Below, piece by piece: positions 32,645 to 38,041 of a DNA stretch of 38,041 nt. The stretch is from Deltaproteobacteria bacterium (GTDB lineage Bacteria > Myxococcota_A > UBA796 > JAFGLY01): NCBI GenBank assembly GCA_016927815.1, contig JAFGLY010000216.1:1-38041 (forward strand). Reading direction: 5' to 3'. The notes beneath the pieces are model-generated. The model saw only the letters and a program-made list of their open reading frames with translations. It was not told the origin of the DNA and searched no databases. The translations under genes and the position numbers were made by a program. Position 1 is the first letter of the stretch. Each line of letters opens with the position of its first letter.

Positions 32645-33997
32645 CTATTCCTGGAAGACGAAGCTGGCGGACCGGGTCTCTCCGGGCTTCACCTCGACCA
32701 TCTGGGACTGGGAGAGGCCCGAATCGCGGGACGTCGCACGGATCGTGTACGTGCCGACCGGAACCTCCATGTCCACGATGGGCGTCAGGCCCAGGCGCTC
32801 TCCGCTCAGGAAGATCACGGCGGCCTGGTCGCTCTTGACGGTGATCCGGCCCTTGGGCTCGACGGGAAGCGTGATGGGGCCCGTGGGGGGTGGCGCCGGG
32901 ATCGGGGTGATCGGGCCGATCTCCACGGACGCCGAGGTCGTGGGCGCGGGTTCGGGGGGCGGAGTGTCCCAGAGCGGGGGGCTCTCGGAGGACTCGGAGC
33001 CGGTCGTCGTGCGGCTCCGGGTCGAGCGGGACGTGCTCGTGCGCTCGCGGGGCGCCGGGGGGGGCTCCTCGGCCGCTGGCGACGCCTTGGGCTCGGCAGC
33101 CTCGCCCTCCAAGGCCTCCGTGGGCGTGGGGGAGGCCTCCGTGGGCGTGGGGAGCGCCTCGCTCTCGGGCGTCGCGCCCTCGGGCGCCCCGGGTGCCGCG
33201 CCGGTGAGGTCCACCGACCAGGTCGGTCCCAAACCGGGCTCGGTCCGGTCGGCAGCGTGACGTGCGTACAGCCACCACCCGATCAGGCCCAGCAGCAGGA
33301 TGACCGCACCCAGCAGGATCGTGCGTACGAACAGCCGCGAGGTGAAGGCACGCCCCGCCGGCTCGCGGCGGATGGGCGGCTTGATGAAGCCCCGTGACCT
33401 GGACACGGGCGCCTCCTCGCCCTCACCCGTCCAGGACGCATCCTCCGGAGTGCCAGCCTCCGGCGTGGCCGGCGGTGCGAGCCCTGCCCAGAGCTCCGCG
33501 CCCTCGTCCGAGGTCTCGGTCGTCGCATCGCCCCAGCCGCCTTCGCCGGCCATCGCGCGCGGTGGCGGAACCACCATGGGCTTGCGCTCCCGAATCCGGA
33601 GATCGGGATGCGCCCCCGGAACCGCGCCGGGCACCTCCACGGCAGGCCCGCCGAGGCTCTCCTCGAGATCCTCGTCGAGCACGAGGACGTCCTCTTCTTC
33701 CTCCTCCGCGACCTCCTCGGGGGGAGGCGCGGCGATCCGCTGCCCCGTACCGACGTAGATCCGCGCGGGCCCCTCCCGGACCGGCTCCTCCTCGGTGTCG
33801 TCCGCCGCGAGGGCGCTCAACAGTCCGTCTTCGTCGAAGTCGGATGCCTCCTCCTCCTCCAGGGGGGTGGGGGGAGGTGCCGGCATCCGGATGGAGGGCA
33901 CCTCCTCGTCCACGAAGAGGGCCTCGGGCGCCGCCCGGAACAGCCGGGACCGGGGACGGTTGTCCCCGGGGCCACCGATCCCGCCGGGAGCGGTCAT
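32645..33997 (-). CDS. Membrane protein with PEGA-like C-terminal domain
   Basis: This 450-residue single-pass protein has about 220 N-terminal residues that are acidic and proline-rich and look disordered (LEEEEASDFDEDG; EEEEEDVLVLDEDLEES). A membrane span TILLGAVILLLGLIGWWLY follows (about 228-246). After it come a Pro/Thr/Ser-rich linker with a duplicated PTPTEA unit and a C-terminal PEGA-type beta domain (GRITVKSDQAAVIFLSGERL, TPIVDMEVPVGTYTIRATS). PEGA domains usually lie outside the membrane and bind surface components. The acidic tail would be cytoplasmic. It is the last gene of a three-gene minus-strand group, 61 bases after the HTH-like gene. Confidence 0.85.
   Translation of the reverse strand: MTAPGGIGGPGDNRPRSRLFRAAPEALFVDEEVPSIRMPAPPPTPLEEEEASDFDEDGLLSALAADDTEEEPVREGPARIYVGTGQRIAAPPPEEVAEEEEEDVLVLDEDLEESLGGPAVEVPGAVPGAHPDLRIRERKPMVVPPPRAMAGEGGWGDATTETSDEGAELWAGLAPPATPEAGTPEDASWTGEGEEAPVSRSRGFIKPPIRREPAGRAFTSRLFVRTILLGAVILLLGLIGWWLYARHAADRTEPGLGPTWSVDLTGAAPGAPEGATPESEALPTPTEASPTPTEALEGEAAEPKASPAAEEPPPAPRERTSTSRSTRSRTTTGSESSESPPLWDTPPPEPAPTTSASVEIGPITPIPAPPPTGPITLPVEPKGRITVKSDQAAVIFLSGERLGLTPIVDMEVPVGTYTIRATSRDSGLSQSQMVEVKPGETRSASFVFQE
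33113..33152 (+). repeat. 21-base tandem repeat inside the PEGA-protein gene
   Basis: GGCCTCCGTGGGCGTGGGG occurs at 33113-33131 and again at 33134-33152, a 21-base period. It encodes two PTPTEA heptads in the linker after the membrane span. It is in frame and may vary in number among strains. Confidence 0.75.
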
Positions 33998-34058
33998 GAG
34001 ATGCGCCTCCGCGAGGGTCGCTTCCTGGCGTTCCGATTCGTCACACGCTCTCCCGCCG

Positions 34059-34559
34059 TCACGACGCCAGCCAGAGGGCGGCCAGGGAAGCGGGCATCTC
34101 CGTTCCGGCGGCGATCCGCTCCAACGCTTCGACCTTGTCGGCCGGCACCGTGACCATGATGCCCAACCGGCTGGACACGGTCTTGAGGAACTGCTCCTGC
34201 AGGAGCAGGTTCACGGCACGCCGTGCGATGCGCTCGTCCTCGTCCTCCAGGCCGCGCCACAGGTTGTCCACACGGGTGGCACGGGGGGCCACGATCTTGC
34301 GGGCCACCAGCTCGCGCACCATGGAGCGGAGCACGCCCCTCGCGTGGACGGAGTCGGCCTCGAGACGCCGGCCCGGGGTCCACCAGACCTCCAGTCCGCT
34401 CTCGCCGCGGATCCGCTCCTGCTCGGACTCCTCGAATGCGAGATCTTCCGGCAGGGGGCCACGTGCGGCCAGCACCCGGATGACGTCGAACGGGTGGAGG
34501 CCCAGATGGCCCGCGATGTCCTTGACTCCCAACCTCTGGTACTGCTCGATGATGCCCAT
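34059..34559 (-). CDS. Hypothetical protein with possible N-terminal helix-turn-helix
   Basis: The 166-residue product starts at ATG 34559 with TAGGAG upstream; ATG 34574 would overlap the preceding gene. Residues 10-30 (VKDIAGHLGLHPFDVIRVLA) have the spacing of a helix-turn-helix. The middle is helical (VHARGVLRSMVRELVARKIV) and the C-terminal half includes RIARRAVNLLLQEQFLKTV. It has no membrane segment. No family is recognised; it could bind DNA or be an assembly partner of its neighbours. It lies 8 bases downstream of the coiled-coil gene and is probably co-transcribed with it. Confidence 0.75.
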   Translation of the reverse strand: MGIIEQYQRLGVKDIAGHLGLHPFDVIRVLAARGPLPEDLAFEESEQERIRGESGLEVWWTPGRRLEADSVHARGVLRSMVRELVARKIVAPRATRVDNLWRGLEDEDERIARRAVNLLLQEQFLKTVSSRLGIMVTVPADKVEALERIAAGTEMPASLAALWLAS

Positions 34560-34567
34560 GTCGGCTC

Positions 34568-35584
34568 CTACCATTCGCTGGATCCGCCTCGCCTCAGGAC
34601 GACCTGGACGGGCTTGGAAATTCCCGGAAGGGGCTGGTCCACGCCGTCTCCGTCCCCGGCTTCCTCGGGCACGAGCACGTCCGGATCCACCCAGAACAGG
34701 CGCACGGCCACCCGCGCTGCAGTGAACTCGTGGGCTCGAGCGTACGCGGAGAGGAGCGCGGCCTCCATGGCCTGCTTGATCTCGGGTCCGACCTTGTAGT
34801 CGGCGAGGAGGATCTCCACCGAGAGGGCACCGTCCGATTCCCGCCAGCTCAGCGGCGCGTCGGCGGCGTTCACCTCGCCCAGGGCTCCGCAGATGGCCCC
34901 CAGCCCGCGGTAGGCGAGCAGGGCCGAGAGATCCTCCGGACGTTCGCTCCAGGAGCGGCAGACCTCGTAGCCGACCGGGAACACGAAGGCGATGGCGGCC
35001 GGAACGCCGCCCACCGGGTCGATGGACCCCACGATGGCCACCTCGACGACCTCGCCATCCACCTTGGGCAGGGGCCCCTCCAGGGCGGCGAACACCGGCT
35101 CGAGGACCTTCTTGATCTCCTCGTGGTGGTCGAGCAGCACTCGGCGATAGCCGCCCGGCAGCGTGGCCAGCATCGGCTCCACCTCCCGGAACTTCTCGTA
35201 TTCCTCGATGGCCTCCTTGTTGGCCGGATCCTCGAGGAGACCCTGGATCTCCTTCTGCCGGGCCTCCTGGAGCGCGCCGAGGGCCCCGGCCCGAGCGGCG
35301 ACCATCTCCCGTTCGGCCTGCACCGACCGGAGCAGGGCCTCGTGCTGGCGGTCGAGCACGGCCTTCGGGATCCGCTGGAGCTCCTCGGCCACCTTCTTGC
35401 GCTGGTCGAGGTTCTCCTGGAGCTTCTTGTCGATGAGCGCCAGTTGCTGGCGGAACTTGCCTTCCTCCTCGTCAAGCCCCGAAAGGCGCTTCCGCAGGCG
35501 ATCCTGCTCGTCGGCACTCCACTTCTCGATGGCCTCGAGCTCCGTCGTGAGCCTGGGCCCGGCGGGCCCGTCCTTCTTCGCCAT
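34568..35584 (-). CDS. Coiled-coil protein of unknown function
   Basis: The 338-residue product starts at ATG 35584, with GGAG eight bases upstream. Residues ~15-135 form a heptad-rich charged coiled coil (LRKRLSGLDEEEGKFRQQLA; QRKKVAEELQRIPKAVLDRQ). A globular alpha/beta domain from ~150 to the end contains VEVAIVGSIDPVGGVPAAIAF and LSVEILLADYKVGPEIKQAM. There is no signal or membrane span, so it is cytoplasmic. No family is recognised. First gene of the coiled-coil / HTH-like / PEGA membrane group, it may be a structural or scaffold component. Confidence 0.82.
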   Translation of the reverse strand: MAKKDGPAGPRLTTELEAIEKWSADEQDRLRKRLSGLDEEEGKFRQQLALIDKKLQENLDQRKKVAEELQRIPKAVLDRQHEALLRSVQAEREMVAARAGALGALQEARQKEIQGLLEDPANKEAIEEYEKFREVEPMLATLPGGYRRVLLDHHEEIKKVLEPVFAALEGPLPKVDGEVVEVAIVGSIDPVGGVPAAIAFVFPVGYEVCRSWSERPEDLSALLAYRGLGAICGALGEVNAADAPLSWRESDGALSVEILLADYKVGPEIKQAMEAALLSAYARAHEFTAARVAVRLFWVDPDVLVPEEAGDGDGVDQPLPGISKPVQVVLRRGGSSEW

Positions 35585-35601
35585 GGTACCGTCTCCATTG
35601 G

Positions 35602-35629
35602 AGGGGTGGCAGGATGGGCATCCTACCCC
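35602..35629. promoter_or_regulatory. Imperfect palindrome in divergent intergenic region
   Basis: AGGATG-GG-CATCCT (35611-35624) is a perfect inverted core. With a three-base bulge the outer arms also pair (GGGGT 35603-35607 with ACCCC 35625-35629). It lies 18 bases upstream of the coiled-coil gene start and could be an operator for one or both divergent genes. Confidence 0.35.
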
Positions 35630-35762
35630 ATCGACCCGTCACCTATCCACCCCCCCCGCGCCCGCATCGAACGGGGTCTTCATTCCCGGCCCACTTCCAG
35701 GGTGCTACCGTGGAAGCGGATCCCGCGTTCGGCTTCCTTCCCCCTCCTCCCCGGATGGCCCC

Positions 35763-36434
35763 ATGTGCGGCCGCTTCTCTCTCTCCGTCACGCCCGAGGC
35801 CCTCGCGCGGTTCGTCGCTCTCTTCGCGCTGCCGGCCTTCGGTCCGCGGTACAACATCGCGCCGCTCCAGGCCGTGGGCACGATCCGCCTCCGGGCCGGG
35901 AAGCGCACCTGGCAGGAGGTCCGCTGGGGCATCCCCGCACCTCCGGGCAACCGCTTTCCACGCCCGGTCATCAACGCCCGGGCCGAAACCCTCCTCTCAT
36001 CTCCATTCTTCCGCACGGCTGTCCGATCCGGACGCTGCCTCGTGCCCGCCGACGGCTTCTACGAATGGCGCGCCGAGGGGCGACGGCGCGTGCCGGTCCT
36101 CTTCCGGCGGCCCGGCGGGGAACCGTTCGCGATCGCGGCCCTGGCGGATCGCCGTCCCGAGGGCGAGGCGACCGTGGAGGCCTGCGCGCTCGTCACCTGC
36201 GCGCCCAATGCCGTGGTCGCGCCGATCCACGACCGCATGCCGGCGATCCTCGACCCGGACGCCTTCGAGACGTGGCTCGATCCCGGGGTGCCGTCCGCCG
36301 TCGCCGCCAGGCTGCTCGGGCCGGCGCCGGACGCGCTCCTCGCCCCCTTCCCGGTATCGTCCCGGGTCAACGACGCCCATCACGAGGGCGCGGACCTCTG
36401 GATCCCGGACCCGGTGAGGCCGGGGCCCGCATAG
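35763..36434 (+). CDS. SRAP-family (HMCES/YedK-like) abasic-site protein
   Basis: The 223-residue product starts at ATG 35763, giving the family's MCGRFS N-terminus. Catalytic Cys2 forms a covalent bond with abasic sites in single-stranded DNA. The other conserved elements are YNIAPLQ (about 36-42), WGIPAP, INARAET (about 72-78), ADGFYEW with the active glutamate (about 96-102), and IHDRMPAIL with the active histidine (about 155-163). The length matches the family. No SOS genes are adjacent, and I see no LexA-like box. It is followed by a permease gene after 33 bases. Confidence 0.95.
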   Translation: MCGRFSLSVTPEALARFVALFALPAFGPRYNIAPLQAVGTIRLRAGKRTWQEVRWGIPAPPGNRFPRPVINARAETLLSSPFFRTAVRSGRCLVPADGFYEWRAEGRRRVPVLFRRPGGEPFAIAALADRRPEGEATVEACALVTCAPNAVVAPIHDRMPAILDPDAFETWLDPGVPSAVAARLLGPAPDALLAPFPVSSRVNDAHHEGADLWIPDPVRPGPA

Positions 36435-36467
36435 CCGACGTGATACGGGCCGGGCGCCAGGAAGCCC

Positions 36468-37958
36468 ATGCCCGAACCCGTTCGGCTCACTGCTCGCGTC
36501 CCGCGATCCGCGTGGGTGTTCTCCACCTACTTCGCCGAGGGGCTGCCCTACAGCCTGGTCCGCCAGGTGTCCACGGTCTTCTTCCGAGACGCGGGGACGA
36601 GCCTGGAGGGCGTCGGGCTCACCTCGCTCTACAGCCTCCCATGGGTGTTCAAGTTTCTCTGGGCTCCGCTGGTGGACGCCTTCGGCACCCGGCGCCGGTG
36701 GCTCCTCGCAGCCGAGGGGGCACTCGCGATCGGACTGGTCCTGCTGGCCGGCGCCTCGGCGCTGCCCGGCCCGATCCTGCCCGTGGCGATCGCCTTCCTG
36801 GTCGTGGCCTTCCTCTCCGCCACGCACGACATCGCGGTGGACGGCTTCTACCTCGAGGCCCAGGACCGGACGGCGCAGGCCCGCAACGTGGGCTTTCAGG
36901 CCATGGCCTACCGGTTCGCACTCATCGCGGGAGGGGGAGGCCTCGTGTGGCTCTCCGCCCGGATCGGCTGGCCGGCGGCCTTCGGCTGCGCCGCCATCGT
37001 GTGCCTCGCGCTCCTGGGGTTTCACGCCCGGGTCCTTCCCGACCCCTCGGCCGCCCGCCGGCCGTTCGCGGACCTCGCGAAGATGGCCGTGCGGCCACGG
37101 GTGGTGGGGGTCGTGGGACTGGTGGCGGCCGCGCTGCTGGCCGGGCTGTACGCCCTGGACTGGCGGGTACCCGAGCGCGTGGCCGGCCTCTCGATCCCGG
37201 CCTGGAGCGCGCTCTTCCTGCTCGGGGCGGTGCTGGGGCTCCTCGGGGGCCTGGGTGCGCTCCAGCGCCGCCTCGCCCGAAGTTCGGCACCCTACGCCCG
37301 AGCGTTCCTGGACTGGCTCGACCAGCCGCGCATCGGCGTGATCCTCGTCTTCGTGGTCCTCTACCGGCTGGGCGAGTCCGCCCTCCTGGCCATGGGGTAC
37401 CCCGCCCTCGCCGACTGCGGCCTCACGCGGGCCCAGTACGGGCTCACCTACGGCACTTGCGGCGTGGCCTCTGGGATCGCGGGGGGACTCGTGGGTGGCT
37501 GGCTCATCGGTCGGTACGGGCTCAGGCGCACGATCTGGCCGCTGGTGCTGTCCCAGAACGTGCCCAACCTCCTCTACGCGCTCCTCACCTGGCGACTGGC
37601 GGGCGCGGCTGGGGAGACGGGGCTCGAAGCGTCCATGCTGGCCTGGGTCACGGGGCTGGTGGCGGTGGAGGCCTTCGGAGCCGGCCTGGGCACCGCGGTG
37701 TTCATGGTGTTCGTGATGCGCACCACCCGCCCGGCGTACCGAAGCGCCCACATGGCCATCGCCACGGGCGTGATGAACGTGGCCTCCGCCCTGGCCGGCG
37801 TGGGCTCGGGGTTCCTGGCCGCCCGGATCGGGTTCCCGGCCTTCTTCGGGTGCACGTTCCTCGCGGCCGTGCCCGGGATGGTGTGCATCCCCTTCCTTCC
37901 GCTGCTCGACGATCCCCCGTCGCCGACGTCTCCTCCCGCCCCGCCCGGACGCGGCTAG
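36468..37958 (+). CDS. AmpG-like MFS permease
   Basis: This 496-residue membrane protein has about 12 hydrophobic segments. The N-terminal signature VFSTYFAEGLPYSLVRQVST (about 17-36), LTSLYSLPWVFKFLWAPLVD (about 51-70) and THDIAVDGFYLEA (about 121-133) are characteristic of the AmpG/PAT branch, which imports muropeptides or acetyl-CoA. The C-terminus is a short proline-rich tail. ATG 36468 begins the conserved region. AmpG normally serves peptidoglycan recycling; no recycling enzyme is adjacent, so the substrate is inferred from family only. Its stop overlaps the stop of the convergent partial gene. Confidence 0.88.
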   Translation: MPEPVRLTARVPRSAWVFSTYFAEGLPYSLVRQVSTVFFRDAGTSLEGVGLTSLYSLPWVFKFLWAPLVDAFGTRRRWLLAAEGALAIGLVLLAGASALPGPILPVAIAFLVVAFLSATHDIAVDGFYLEAQDRTAQARNVGFQAMAYRFALIAGGGGLVWLSARIGWPAAFGCAAIVCLALLGFHARVLPDPSAARRPFADLAKMAVRPRVVGVVGLVAAALLAGLYALDWRVPERVAGLSIPAWSALFLLGAVLGLLGGLGALQRRLARSSAPYARAFLDWLDQPRIGVILVFVVLYRLGESALLAMGYPALADCGLTRAQYGLTYGTCGVASGIAGGLVGGWLIGRYGLRRTIWPLVLSQNVPNLLYALLTWRLAGAAGETGLEASMLAWVTGLVAVEAFGAGLGTAVFMVFVMRTTRPAYRSAHMAIATGVMNVASALAGVGSGFLAARIGFPAFFGCTFLAAVPGMVCIPFLPLLDDPPSPTSPPAPPGRG

Positions 37959-38041
37959 CGGCCTCCGCCGCGGCGCCGTACCCACCAGGCCAGGGAGGCC
38001 GAGAGGCCGAAGATCACCGCCAGCAACGGCATGTCCCACAA
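37955..38041 (-). CDS. Partial gene: C-terminus of a membrane-anchored protein
   Basis: The last 28 codons before TAG (37955-37957) are visible and the 5' part lies outside the window. The tail has a hydrophobic stretch (MPLLAVIFGLSASLAWWV) followed by RRRGGGR. That is typical of a C-terminal membrane anchor or last transmembrane helix with a positive inside end, somewhat like CTERM-type anchors, though no diagnostic motif is seen. The stop overlaps the permease stop codon. Confidence 0.5.
   Translation of the reverse strand: MWDMPLLAVIFGLSASLAWWVRRRGGGR

Overview
The window is a very GC-rich, gene-dense bacterial chromosome segment with about 30 genes on both strands. Start codons are often GTG or TTG, many neighbours overlap by ATGA or GTGA, and lipoproteins, M16 peptidases, a PEGA-domain protein and a four-helix-bundle (23S-IVP type) gene are present. 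Together these suggest a Myxococcota/deltaproteobacterium-like lineage; this is inference from gene content, since no rRNA or other phylogenetic marker is present. No prophage, CRISPR array, transposase or tRNA was seen.

Layout. 0.2-2.0 kb: two divergent unknown genes. 2.0-8.7 kb (minus): a probable operon of a single-chain M16 peptidase, a large coiled-coil membrane protein carrying a C-terminal P-loop ATPase, and an MscS-type channel, which looks like a split, ATPase-coupled mechanosensitive channel. 8.8-10.5 kb (plus): a zinc-peptidase lipoprotein whose ribosome binding site lies in a hairpin. 10.4-10.8 kb: a shortened four-helix-bundle gene bracketed by inverted repeats, one of which supplies the peptidase stop codon. 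10.85-16.0 kb: a receiver-only response regulator divergent from an unusual single-chain fusion (histidine kinase + CoA-disulfide/persulfide reductase + rhodanese-like domain), followed closely by a membrane sulfatase-like enzyme.

16.1-19.3 kb: two translationally coupled CAP-like lipoproteins, a duplicated regulatory segment with a truncated copy of a VirK-type gene, and the intact VirK-type gene. 19.5-22.3 kb: a coupled pair of M16 proteins, one catalytic and exported, one a lipoprotein without the zinc motif. 22.3-25.6 kb (minus): ptb-buk, an ATP-grasp enzyme and a small unknown protein. 25.8-28.0 kb: a polysaccharide flippase and a sulfotransferase, suggesting sulfated surface glycans. 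28.1-31.2 kb (minus): an unknown lipoprotein and an EF-G paralogue. 31.3-32.6 kb (plus): Maf and YggS. 32.6-35.6 kb (minus): an uncharacterised coiled-coil / HTH-like / PEGA membrane protein operon. 35.8-38.0 kb (plus): an SRAP protein and an AmpG-like permease, then the tail of a minus-strand gene running off the end.

The most unusual system is the kinase-flavoprotein-rhodanese fusion with its divergent receiver protein. All three kinase boxes and the flavoenzyme cysteine are present, but the rhodanese cysteine position is glutamate. This is consistent with a sensor reading thiol or persulfide redox state inside the same polypeptide. The ATPase/MscS pair and the repeat-bracketed four-helix-bundle gene are the next most interesting.
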